Positions 53,666 to 64,000 of a DNA stretch of 64,000 bases are shown here, piece by piece. Every line of letters begins with the position of its first letter. Position 1 is the stretch's first letter. Where the stretch lies: assembly GCA_012845835.1 (NCBI GenBank), contig JABAKD010000028.1:12462717-12526716 (forward strand). Reading direction: 5' to 3'. This stretch comes from Undaria pinnatifida. Taxonomy: Eukaryota; Sar; Phaeophyceae; Laminariales; Alariaceae. The translations under genes and the position numbers were made by a program. The notes beneath the pieces were generated by a model. The model saw only the letters and a list, made by a program, of their open reading frames with translations, was not told the origin of the DNA and ran no database searches.

Positions 53666-55587
53666 CGAGGAACAAGCTCTTGTAGCATAGAGCACTGTGC
53701 TGCATGACGCGTAGGATGCACAGGAACGAACCAAGCACGATGTCAGCGCATACAGCACATACATACCTAGTCTGAACAATGCGGTTTGACTCTTTTCGTT
53801 TTCGCTCGCAACTCGCAATGGCCATGGCACTGCTGCTGTGACCGTCTACACGCTACTACGCAGAACACGACACAGCACACAGAAAACAACAGCTCCACGC
53901 TCAGGCTCTACTGCTGCATGCGTTTGCCACATATGGCGAACGATTAGCACGCTGTTGTTGTTGTTGCTGATCTCCGACGTATCAGTATGTACGTAGCTCC
54001 CTGGTACATTGGATCTGCGAGTACATAGCAGGTGCGGTGCAATTACATGACACGAAAATCCGAAAGTTCGGCCTCAATGGGTTCACCGAAGTCTTCGCAA
54101 ACTCAGCCCCCCCGCTGATCCTGTCAACACGCTAGTAGCCGGGGGGGCGTCACTGACCTATGAGGTCCTGCACGAGCATCCGCGGCCGACGTATTGCGTA
54201 GTGTGCAACGCCGAGTGTCGACTGATTACCCTACCGAACTCACAGCGGGCGGACGTATTGCTTAAACATACAAACACACACGAGGAGCCAAAATAACATC
54301 AACGACTCGTCCTGACACGAGACCGTGCTCAAGCCAAACCTGGAATAGACCACCACTCCCAGATACTTGCTATCTATGTACCAGAGACCCATTCAAGCCC
54401 CCCCCCGCTGGGTCGTATACCAATAGATACATATATCAGCAGCAGCAGCAGCAGCAGCTAGCGCCGTGGGGCTGAAAAAAACCAGAGACGGAACCAATGT
54501 CTCCAATCTCGCACCTCTCGCGTGTAGGAGTGTGATGCACCAGCACCACCAGCAGACTTCATCTTGCCTGCTGTTCTTGCTGTCGTGCGCAAGAATGGGT
54601 GCCACGGCTAAAACTTGCGAAGAAGACGTACGCGTCGAAGAAGTCAAAACCTGGTACATCAAGCTCAGCAGGTGCTACTACTGCGGTTGCTCGATGGGGG
54701 GCAGGTAGATGGAGTCCGTGCTCGCTTGGATTGCTTCACGACTCAAGAGCTTGGTACGTGTGCTAGCTTAAAGAAAGTATGTGACACCCTCGTGCTCGTC
54801 ATGTGCTTCCACGCAGTTCAATCACACCGTCACCGACAGTAGACTTGACGCACACTCATACTTACGAGTACTTACGCGTACTCGTATTATTGTACGTCGT
54901 ACGAGTGCTGCTGGCTGAGCGAGGTCGAGAGTCGGTAGGCGACGTCAACGAACACTTTCTTGACATTTTGACCCACACGACGGGCGAGGCGAACAGCCCA
55001 CGCGTACTCGCACTTTAGTCTAAACTGGTAAATATCGTTCGTTAACGGTTTCAAAAAGGGAAAAAAAACTCACTGCTGCGGGCTGTTCGTAATTTCGCAC
55101 CATGAGCCATCACGCCATAGAATAGCATATCACGTCACAACCTATCATCATCATGATTCAGCCATCACACATCACACGTAGCACAGCCTTCAACCGTCGA
55201 TATATTAGGTGGTCGTAATAATACACCATACATACCGCGACACGAGGAAAAACATAGAGATATGATAGGCGACATGTCGGCACAAAAATAACAACACATA
55301 ATAATAAATCTCTGCGCGCGTGCGATTGGGCGTTTCCCGCTGATACCGAACGCCGCGGAATAGTAACATTAATATTTCGCTCGGCTGCTGGCATGCACAG
55401 CAGCAGCAGTATTATTTCGTTTCAAAGAAAGAGTGAACTTCCGACTCGATTGTGAGGGTTTTAAGGAAGCGCTTATAATAATTCAGAAAACAAAACATAG
55501 TAATACATGATAAGTCAGCCAAAGCGTGCCACCCCCCCATCAATACGCCGCCACAAGGTTTCCCAAGCACCCGCGACATCGGAGGGT
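53666..55587. other. no gene seen
   Basis: Holds a (CAG)7-type microsatellite at 54438-54458 and scattered short frames. Nothing has domain or splice support. Confidence 0.4.
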
Positions 55588-55973
55588 TGTCAAGGAATTA
55601 GTGGAGTATTATTCCGTTTGACCACTTGCAAAAGGTTAACCAATAGCTTACCCAAACTAAGCCCTATAACACTCTCCCCCCCTGAAACGGCGGGATAGCA
55701 GGTCGGCCGGATATACGGCGGAGCTGTCTACATCCAAGCTGTTTCATTCCCTGGGCATACCGGGGAGAGTATTTTTCAAGTTCGACATGGGGAAAATCTG
55801 AAAAAGTTTATTTCACAGTGGATGTGGGGCTTGAACCCACGACCCAAAAAGCCCATATGGTCTGTCGGCGACGCCATTTATTTGTTAAGGTATTAGTGGG
55901 GTATTAGTCCGTTTGACCACTTACTACTTGCAAAAGGTTAACCAATAGCTTACCCAAACTAAGCCTTATAACA
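55588..55973 (-). mobile_element. TRIM-like miniature LTR element, copy 2 (complete)
   Basis: The minus strand holds LTRs at 55883-55973 (with a short internal duplication) and 55588-55671. The interior begins with the PBS-like TGGCGTCGCCGACAG and contains GGGTTCAAGCCCCAC, and a polypurine tract GGGGGGGAG abuts the downstream LTR. The interior matches copy 1. No clear target duplication was seen, and the LTRs are more diverged, so it is older than copy 1. Confidence 0.8.
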
Positions 55974-56498
55974 GGATACCACCATCGACCAACTTGCAAG
56001 GATGCTTATGGTATAGCCTAGACGGGGGATGTTATTATTATGATGTGACTGACTCTATGATAGCCCCCCCCCCAAAAAGCCTGCGGTTTTCTTTAACGAA
56101 CGTTTCATGGCTGCTCGACACACAACAAGGAAGGATACAATTGAAAACAAAGTATCCATATATGTTTTCTTGTGTGCAAAGGCCTATCGATCGATGACGT
56201 CGGGGTGTCGAGGGACATCGTATTTCAGGAGATACGACCGGGAGCTGGCTTTGAAACCGGCGATTTCGCTAAAGGAAAGTTGGGGGGGGCTACTACCGTA
56301 GAACGACTCATGTTATTATGATATACCCCCATTTCTGCCACCGAATTTGAGCGACTCGCAAGAACGAATGACTCTTCTGTACCTCATTGTGCCTTATAAT
56401 AGGCGTTTTTTGTGGCGCAGCGTAGAGCTTACCATCATCATCCACCCCCTTGCGAATTCATATCGCAAAATTAATACAGCACGACGGAGGATTAAGAC
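55974..56498. other. no gene seen
   Basis: Short plus-strand frames only. C run at 56065-56075. Confidence 0.4.
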
Positions 56499-56720
56499 TT
56501 TTTTTTTTTTTTTTGGAAAACAAACAGCTGGATGGGGGAAAAATAAAGCTTGAATCAGCCCACCACACTTCCACGCATATTTTCATACACACACGTCGTG
56601 TGTGTCGTTTTAAGTCATTTTGCCTTTCGCAATCCAGCGCTAGCTGGCGTGTCCTTCGGTTCCCACTACAGCGACAACGTGAGCTGTCCCCATCTGCGGT
56701 CCCCGTCACTACCCCGGAGG
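56499..56720 (-). mobile_element. SINE2 retroelement, copy 4
   Basis: T-run at 56499-56514, CACCACACTTCCACGCATAT, TCGCAATCCAGCGCTAGCTG and GAGCTGTCCCCATCTGCGG match copies 1 and 2 along their length. The 3' stem-loop is degraded. Confidence 0.7.
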
Positions 56721-57319
56721 ACTAAGACTGCAAAACAACAGGGAGGGGGGTCAATCAATCGCGCGAGGGACCCCAAAAGCCACTCACTGCCGAAAAATAT
56801 CCCAAAAGTAACTAACCCCCCGTGGGTGTAGCCTTGTGGTACAATTAAGTCACAGCAGTAGATAGAGCACTATTGACTGTAGGGCACCCCCCCCTCCCCA
56901 TCTTGTAGTATATCACACCCCCTCTGCCATCATTATTAGTGCTCTTTGCTTGGGGCGCGATTGGCGGCACCATTCTCGAGCGATCTGGCGCACGCAGTCA
57001 GTCAGTGTTTTGTACGAGGAATCCATCATGATTGCCGTCCGGCCAGTGCAGTGAACGAATACGACGGCGGCGGCGGCGGTAGGGTGACATGGCCGTTTTT
57101 CATTCTGAGGGTGGTGCCTGGAGCTCTATGTGTGTGCATGAATACCTTTTCACCCAATAATACCTGATTTTGAGTAAACTGAAAGTACGTAAGTGCAGCT
57201 TCCGATGAATACACCCACTCATGCATTATTATAGGTACATCCGAAAGTCAACATTTCAAATATGCTACAAGGGCGACATACGATCTAGGTATATATATTA
57301 TAAAAAATGAAAATACACT
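56721..57319. other. no gene seen
   Basis: Short frames, a C-rich stretch at 56886-56898 and a GGC microsatellite at 57065-57080. Confidence 0.4.
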
Positions 57320-57575
57320 AGCGCATAGCAATAATGGTCGGGCTCTGCGCGAATAACTGTCTTCGAAGTTGTGTATCTCGGGTGAGATATTGAGCTCCGG
57401 ATAAATGTTGGGAGCTCATAAAACTTCTGCGCTGCACCGGTACAGTGTAGCGCGGGATGACTCCCGATAAATGGATGGTATTTTACAAGTACCAACAAAC
57501 AACGAACCTTGCAAAGATGAGTATCGGCTCTAACTTCGTCGAACTCACAGGTGACGTCTTTAAAATTATATGTAG
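57320..57575 (+). repeat. TRIM-interior-like repeat followed by family B module B11
   Basis: 57320-57475 resembles 50600-50720 (CTTCGAAGTTG, GGGTGAGATATTGAGC, GCTGCACCGGTACAG, GGGATGACTC). Then ACAAGTACCAACAAAC, CCTTGCAAAGATGAGTATCG and CTTCGTCGAACTCACAGG form a diverged family B copy whose reading is MSIGSNFVELTGDVFKI. Confidence 0.6.
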
Positions 57576-59133
57576 ACTATATATATAAAAAAAGGGCATG
57601 CACGAGAAAGAAGTGCGGTTTCGTCCACGGTCTTATCTCTGTAAGAATACTGTGGGCGCGTATATAGCGGCACGGGTGGTTTCCGTCTCGCGTTCGCGCT
57701 GTACGCCTTCTTGCGCGGTGTAGTTATCATCACAGTACGGATTCCCACCGTACCCCAGCAAGTTCGTTCTGGGGTGGTGTCTTCGTGTCTGTGGCTGATG
57801 ACGTATAATACCAGGTATATTTTAATCGTTTTTTCATCTCATCGTCATGCTTTCGCTCTCCAAGTAATCAAGAAGAGCGGATGATGGCAATTTACAAAGA
57901 GATAATATGATGACACGTTTTAAGGGCATCAAAGACGCGATTATAGCCTCCCGGGGGGCAGCGCCTAGGACAACCACCGTGTAAAGATAAGAGCGTACGT
58001 CCGTTCGAGAAGAGACAGCAGACAACACGAGCATAGATAGGCATGCACGACTCTCCTGCGACACGCATAACGACGGGCGCGCAAAAAAACACTTTCTTCG
58101 CGAGAGTAGAAAAGATAGATTATGTCAGGGTCCAAAAATGTCTTTTAGTATAAGAACTCACTCACTCTGAGAGCCACACCGCTCGGAAAAAATAAACACT
58201 ACTGGTATCACACAAGCCAAACAAAGAAAAAGTAAAAAGAAAAGAAAAAAAAAAGAAGGAAGGTAGGAAGGGAGGCGAACCCACAGGACCATCGCTCAGG
58301 GCCACCGCAACACACATAAATGGAAGTGACGCAAAATAACATGGCCGGGAGGGTTTCGCCCCCGTCCCTTCCCCCTTCCTCCACTCACCGCTGAAAAAAG
58401 TAAAACGGTGCGAGCAAGTCCGCCAAAAAACAAGAACAGAGAACAAGAGAGCCCCCCCCTCCACTAACCCTTACATGAACAGCCCAACAACTAAAACGAT
58501 TCTACGAACCTGCCAGCCCTGAAAAACAACTACCCAACAGTTCACAACCACGGCCGAAAAATAAATGACAGGTGACACTGATGGGCCGTAGTGCCATCCA
58601 ATTCTTGGGCAACACAACAAAACAACAAAAAAAACGGATGACTTCACGCCGACCGGCATTTTTTTGTCGCATCATATCAGCCCCCCCCCCCCTCCCCCCC
58701 GCCGGCCTCCTTCCGCGTGCATGCTTTCTTCCTTTGCTCATCAACTGCTCACTTCCAGACAGATCTTGCGGGTAATTGATCGTGCTAATTTGCACGAACG
58801 CCTTTCGATCAGGCGGGAAACCCTCCCTCCACGTGGACAAAGCTATTAGCCCGAATCACCACGGCACACACTATCCTACACTAATTCCAAGTTGTTTGTA
58901 GAAAAAAAAACGAGGGGGCAGGCAGTTTTGAACGACTTCACGTGCCACCAGAGCCAGTTGCGTGGTGCGTACCAAAGACATCAATTGCCACCCACAGCTT
59001 TTGACGAGCGACCACAGCTATTAATAGCAACCCTTCCCAGACTTCACTATGGTATACGGAAGAATCATCCAACACAAGTGGCGGTCTAACGGTTACAGCA
59101 TCCGCCATTCGAAGGAACGCTTGCTGCTTGGAT
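57576..59133. other. no gene seen
   Basis: A purine-rich stretch at 58215-58265, a C run at 58681-58692 and a fragment resembling the TTAA MITE centre (CTAATTCCAAGTTG) at 58880. No coding evidence. Confidence 0.4.
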
Positions 59134-59212
59134 ATTGATGACACCTTTCGCGTCCGAACTGTTGGTGACGCCTTTCGCGTCCGAATTGGTGACGCCTTTC
59201 GCGTCCGAAATG
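59134..59212. repeat. three tandem copies of a ~25-bp unit
   Basis: TTGGTGACGCCTTTCGCGTC is repeated three times with small length changes. Confidence 0.85.
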
Positions 59213-59329
59213 CGATAGTACAATAAGATGCACGACATTATCCCATTCCAACTGCTGCGCACTGACGGGAGACGGTGGATAACATCGCACCTGTTATGTC
59301 TTTCGTCGCTATACTTTAATCAAGTACCA

Positions 59330-59515
59330 ACAGGGTTGACGTGCTGCCATAGCTATTCATCAGCCACCACACAGCTACAACTCTTGACAGTTATTGAGTG
59401 CTACCGTATCTATCAGCGAGCTACATCATACCTGGTAGCTAGTAATGTGCTACCATAGCTAATAAAGAGCTACCAGAGCTATTAACGAGCTACCTCACAA
59501 CGCTATTTACTAATA
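59330..59515. repeat. GAGCTACCA-AGCTATTAA minisatellite
   Basis: About seven imperfect units of roughly 20 bases with GTGCTACCATAGCTAATAA and GAGCTACCAGAGCTATTAA. Confidence 0.7.
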
Positions 59516-59634
59516 GCTACGATTCACCTTGTCGCTGTTGAAATAATGCAGCGAGCGCACTATATGTTCACTATTCACCGCCGACGCGTTTTCGGCAGTA
59601 GAACAACCAACCCTCACCACTACGTTTTCCAGGA

Positions 59635-60480
59635 ATAGCAGCAGCATCCACCGCCACTAGCGGAAGCATCACCACCCCCCCCAATTTTTCGGAAGTAGCA
59701 ACAGCAACCACCACCACTAGCAGTAGCACTAACCGCCACCACTATTAATAGCAGTAATTCCAACCACTTAGTAGCAGCAGCAACAAGACCACCAGCAGCA
59801 GCACTAACCGCCACCACTACATTTAGCAACCACCACCAGCCGTGGCACAAACCACCACCACTAGCAGTAGCACTAACCACTACCACCACCACCAGCACCA
59901 ACCATCACCACTTAGTGGCAGCAGCAACCAGCACCGCTAGCAGCAGCACTAACCGCCACCACTAGCAAGCAGCAACCAGCACCACCACCAGTGGCACCTA
60001 CCAGTACCAATAGCATCAGCACTACTACCGGCAGCAACCGGCACCGCTAGCAGTAGCACCAACCACTGCCACTTACTGGCAGCAGCAACCAGCACCGCTA
60101 GCAGCAGCACCAACCGCCACCACTAGCAGTAGGCAGCGCTAACCGCCACCACTGGCAGTAGCACTAAACATCGCCCCCAGTAGCACCACCGCCACTATTA
60201 ATAGCAGCAGCAGCACGAAGCGCCATCGCTAGCAGTAGCATTAACCACTATGGTTACTAATACGGTTGTTAATAGTAACAGCAACCACCACCACTAGCAG
60301 CAGCAAGAACTGCTACCGCTAGCAGCAGCACCACGCATAACCGCTAGCAGTAGCACCAAGTACCACTGGTACCGACACCAAGCACCACCACCATCAATAG
60401 CAGCAGCACCGACCACCACAGTTAATAGCAGCGGCAACAAAAAAACACCACTAGCGGCAGCAATGACCACCACCAGCCGG
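59635..60480. repeat. large ACC/AGC-rich minisatellite
   Basis: Roughly 850 bases of imperfect units such as CCACCACTAGCAGTAGCACT and AACCGCCACCACTA, period near 36-39. Minus-strand Gly/Val/Ala-rich frames are by-products. Confidence 0.85.
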
Positions 60481-60554
60481 GAGCTTCGCGCGTGGTAGGC
60501 GAGGCGTGCGCACAGCAAGGACAAGACGCCACAAGACGACGGTCGGCCATGGTT

Positions 60555-60925
60555 GGTGCCATGCACTATGCCATGATGTCAGCCGCATGGCATGATGCCA
60601 CTCACTTGCATGGGATCATGTCACTCACATGCATGGCATTATGTCACTCAACGTGCTTGTCATGATGCCACTCCGGTTCAAGTAATGATATCACGCGCAT
60701 GGCACGATGCCGCGCACGAGCATATGCACTGATGCCCCTCACTCGCATGTCATGGTGTCACCCATTTATGCATGGCATGATGTCACTCACTTCCATGTCA
60801 TGGTGTTACCCGCGTGCATGCCGTGATGCCATTCACGTGTATGTGATGATGTCACTTCACGTGCATGTCACGCCGCTCACTTGCATGACATCATGTCCTC
60901 CACGTACATGCTAACATATCACGTG
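60555..60925. repeat. GCATG-CATGATGTCACTCAC minisatellite
   Basis: About a dozen imperfect units of 28-32 bases with TGGCATGATGTCACTCAC and variants. Confidence 0.85.
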
Positions 60926-61394
60926 GAACACCAGCAACCCCCTGCCCCCCCGCTTTCTATTATTTACGCCTCGCTTACCGCAAGGCGTGCCCCCAGCCAT
61001 TACAGCTATGTAGGACACAATCGCCCTCGGAATATGAATTAAAAAACAAAACAGGAATCGACCAAATCCTCCTGCCGTAATCATCCGCGCCCTCGCGTCC
61101 CCGTCCCCCTCCTCCCTGTAAAAAGTGAGAAAGATCCATATTCCAACCGCACAACTATAACAAACCCGACGCAGGCTCCTTCCCTCTACGGACTGCGAAA
61201 TAGGCCCGGGCCAAGCCCCTTGACAAAAAAAACAAAAAAATCACTCCCCCCCCCCCCGTCCCCCTCCCCTAACAAAACAAGCCATACAGAATTAACCCAA
61301 AACCTCATCAAAGGCGAGGAACGAGACCAGTTACCAGTAGAATAAATATCAAGCCCGGGGGGTGACGCACCCTTATCCAACAGACACCCCGCGC
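60926..61394. other. no gene seen
   Basis: C-rich tracts at 61242-61270 and short frames only. Confidence 0.4.
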
Positions 61395-61910
61395 GCACTC
61401 AAAACCATAAACGATATATCGATATCTACGATATACCGATATCTACGATGGTTACATCCACAACTACACAACGTAATTACGCCACCTTTTTTTCTTCCTG
61501 CCTGCCTTTCCAAGCGTGGATATAATATCGAACGAGTTTTAATTGAGTACGAATTACGATACGATATTGATAACCGAAAAACCAAATCGATATATACGAT
61601 TCCGATATTCGATACAGTACAGCACGTCGAAACTATTTCGTTCAGTTTTCAGCACAAAAAAAGACGAGATGCCAGGGGATTGAGGAGGGCAACACGGAGT
61701 TCTTCGATTATACGATACATCGAAGGTTCAATATCACTTTCTTTTCGATATGGTAAACGTGTTCAACACGACATATCGAAGTTCGAAATTTTCGATTCGA
61801 TATATCGAAAATATCGATACAACACATCGAAAACCGATATTTCAACATATCGAAATTGTCGATAGAATATATCGAAAACTATATTTCGATAAAGCGAAAC
61901 TCTCGATACG
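61395..61910. repeat. AT-rich CGATAT/TCGAAA repeat region
   Basis: The words CGATATATCGA, ATATCGAAAA and TATCGATA recur dozens of times at uneven spacing. They make a 167-codon frame (61362-61865) rich in Tyr, Ile and Arg that is a by-product of the repeat. Confidence 0.75.
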
Positions 61911-62775
61911 ATGCCAAGCACCACCACCCACCCTGCCCTGCGGGCTGGCGGTGCAATGCTACAGCTCTGCGGGGCATCGCATAGAGGCTAGCTAGGACGT
62001 AGGTGCTGGCAGCGGCGCCGGTGAAGTAGCTAGCGGTCGCGCCGGCTGCTCCGCCTCGGTGTTGATAGTCGGAGTAACTGGTTGCTGATAGCGCGAGCGG
62101 AGAAGGCAGCGCGACGTAGGAGGGCAGGGAAAGCGTCAGAGATACAACGAACGGCCGCCCTCGGGCAAACTTGCACCAACAAGATAAGACGAAACAAGAC
62201 AAGACAAGGCGAGACACGACCCATACAGTATAAGGCGTTCAGCCGCGAAAGCCATGCATATTCTCAATGACATCAACCCCAAAGCCCATCACCAACCTCA
62301 ACCCCAACACCAACACCACGATCAAGGCAACAAGCTCATCTGAAGCAGTGCTCAGGCATACCCTATGCCCTTACCCACAACAAGAATTAAGTGCGTAAGA
62401 CAATTGGTTTTGACTAAAATAGTACAGCTGCCGTAATAGGAATACGCGCAACAGGATATTTGTAACTGTTATCAACTTGTTAATGTTGTTGTTGTTGTTG
62501 ATGTTGTAAAGCGGCAGCATATGGACTGTGGCCTGAATTGAGGCAATACAGTCGTTTTGTAAGGACAGCGTGATATCACCTACTCTGTATTTAGTGCGGT
62601 AGCGGCTATCTCGCTCAGTTTTGACCGCTTTTCGATTCTGAGTTCAACACGTGTATACGGAAACCACTCGATGACGCGTCTCTGACGTCAAGGAGACCGA
62701 ACATCTCCGTAATCCTCGATGACGTCCGACGACCGAGAGAGTCAGTCAAGACCTCGAGGAGGTTATTCCGCCACC
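61911..62775. other. no gene assigned
   Basis: A CCAACACC-rich stretch at 62270-62330 and a GTTGTTGTTGTTGTTGATGT microsatellite at 62483-62507. The minus-strand frame 61879-62217 has no domain. Confidence 0.4.
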
Positions 62776-62955
62776 GAGAAGATCCGTTACCCAAGACGGT
62801 GTCCGCCAAACATATCATATCAAAACATGTCCATCGGAATCTCGATGAAGTTGTCACCCCATCATCGAGAAGATCCGTTACCAAACGGTGTCCATAAATC
62901 TGTCCCTCGGAAACTCGATCAAGTTGTCACCCCATTGACAACATCCGATACCACG
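62776..62955. repeat. 91-bp tandem duplication
   Basis: GAGAAGATCCGTTACC occurs at 62776 and 62867, followed by ACGGTGTCC and CTCGAT(G/C)AAGTTGTCACCCC. A third, partial unit precedes it near 62700. Confidence 0.75.
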
Positions 62956-64000
62956 GAGCACCCCAGATCTCCACGGCTGGGTATGCTCCCGAGATTGTCC
63001 TTCGTCCTATATGCCTCTGTCCTATTTGTCCGCTGAAGGGATAGTGTCCCAATGTCATCAGCATAGGACCCACATGTCGGCGGATCCCTGGCAGCCGGGC
63101 GGGCTGTGCCTACCCGAGCTTGCCACTTCTTCTGTCGCGTCCCGTTGCCCGAGTCCTGCATTAGGCTCGTCGAAACTGCGGCTGCTTTCACGTGGATACC
63201 CCGACGCTTACCGTCTGGGGTAGGTGCGCTCGTAACGTCCGTGCAGCGTTACGAACCGAGTGAACAGCAATATGACTATGATTATGATTATGATTATTAT
63301 GACTATTATGATTATTATGACTATTGTTATTATCTTATGTCTTGTATTATTACGTACAGTACTACTGCTATTTTCGGGTTGTTACCACGCTTGTTGCCTC
63401 CCACGACATGTTGAAAACCAAAACCAGATGCCATTTTCGGGTAGTGATTTCATCCGAAAATGGACCCCCTTTTTCGGGTGGAGGCCGACCCGAAAACGAC
63501 ATCCGAAAATGGAAGCCTGAAAAATGGCCAGTTCCGGGTCTATAAGAAAGGCAAACAGGTTTTGCGAGCCGAAAACGTTCATTTCGGATCCAGAAACGGT
63601 GTTATAAGAGATGGCCTCAGTCATATCGAAAGGCGTCGCGATTTCTACGAGGCGCCGTGAAAAATAGGAACGCGCATTCGCTCCTATTAATAATTATGAA
63701 TATCAACATAATACAAGACTAATGGTGAAAACAGGACAATAATAATATAAACCGACCCAAGACGTTCATCCCATACTCCCACCCACACAACCAACACCAC
63801 CATACGACGCCTGACACCAACACTAACACCAACAACAGCACAAACACCAGCACCATCACGAACACCAACAACACAACAACCAACCCCACATTCTACGCGT
63901 CACCAAAAACTCACCATCACCCTTTGGTCGTTCATGCATCGCATGCACGAGCCTCCTGAGCTCATCACCCTCTATTCAAGCCACACCAACACCAGCACCT
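62956..64000. repeat. no gene; microsatellites and short repeats to the window end
   Basis: A TATGAT/TATTATGAC microsatellite lies at 63270-63335. TTTTCGGGT and CCGAAAATGG words alternate at 63430-63515. An ACCAACACC-rich tract occupies 63780-64000 and runs off the window. Confidence 0.6.

Noticed and set aside
59620-60566. Gly/Val/Ala-rich minus-strand frames
   Set aside because: By-products of the ACC/AGC minisatellite.
61362-61865. A 167-codon Tyr/Ile-rich frame
   Set aside because: Generated by CGATAT/TCGAAA repeats, with no start context or domain.

Overview
This is eukaryotic nuclear DNA: candidate genes are split by GT-AG introns, poly(A)-tailed SINEs and LTR elements are abundant, and there are no bacterial-style operons, RNA operons or CRISPR arrays. 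The organism is not proven by the window. A chromodomain-type Ty3/gypsy element whose gag-pol wording resembles oomycete and brown-algal copies, together with GC-rich coding exons, points to a stramenopile, perhaps a brown alga. That is an inference.

The window is mostly mobile and repetitive DNA with little coding sequence. From 1 to about 6.4 kb there are a MITE-like element, a tandem 654-bp duplication and two weak gene candidates. At 6.4-6.75 kb lies the best recognisable domain, an exon resembling the GBD/FH3 start of a diaphanous-type formin. From 8 to 29 kb the sequence is a mosaic of four element groups: a tRNA-derived SINE (SINE1, five copies), a second poly(A) retroelement (SINE2, four copies in the window), a roughly 90-bp TTAA-flanked MITE, and two related hairpin-forming families (A and B) that share a peptide-like module. 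Family B forms a 239-bp tandem array at 27.7-28.5 kb. A small Cys-rich single-pass membrane protein gene is predicted at 12.67-12.97 kb.

From 29 to 37.9 kb there is no confident gene, only degenerate tandem repeats (some containing CCCTAA-like words), an 11-bp minisatellite and a long G tract. From 37.9 to 41.9 kb lies an internally deleted, minus-strand Ty3/gypsy element with both LTRs. From 44.9 to 48.7 kb is the strongest gene model: a minus-strand, polyQ- and Arg/Ser-rich protein in about three phase-compatible exons, with one frame break in a G-rich stretch.

From 49 to 57.6 kb more repeats follow, including two complete miniature LTR elements (TRIM-like, 85-bp LTRs) and a 72-bp array open on both strands. 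The last 5 kb are largely minisatellites. The genes do not form a visible pathway. The main biology here is layered transposition, with several insertions whose relative order can be read directly.
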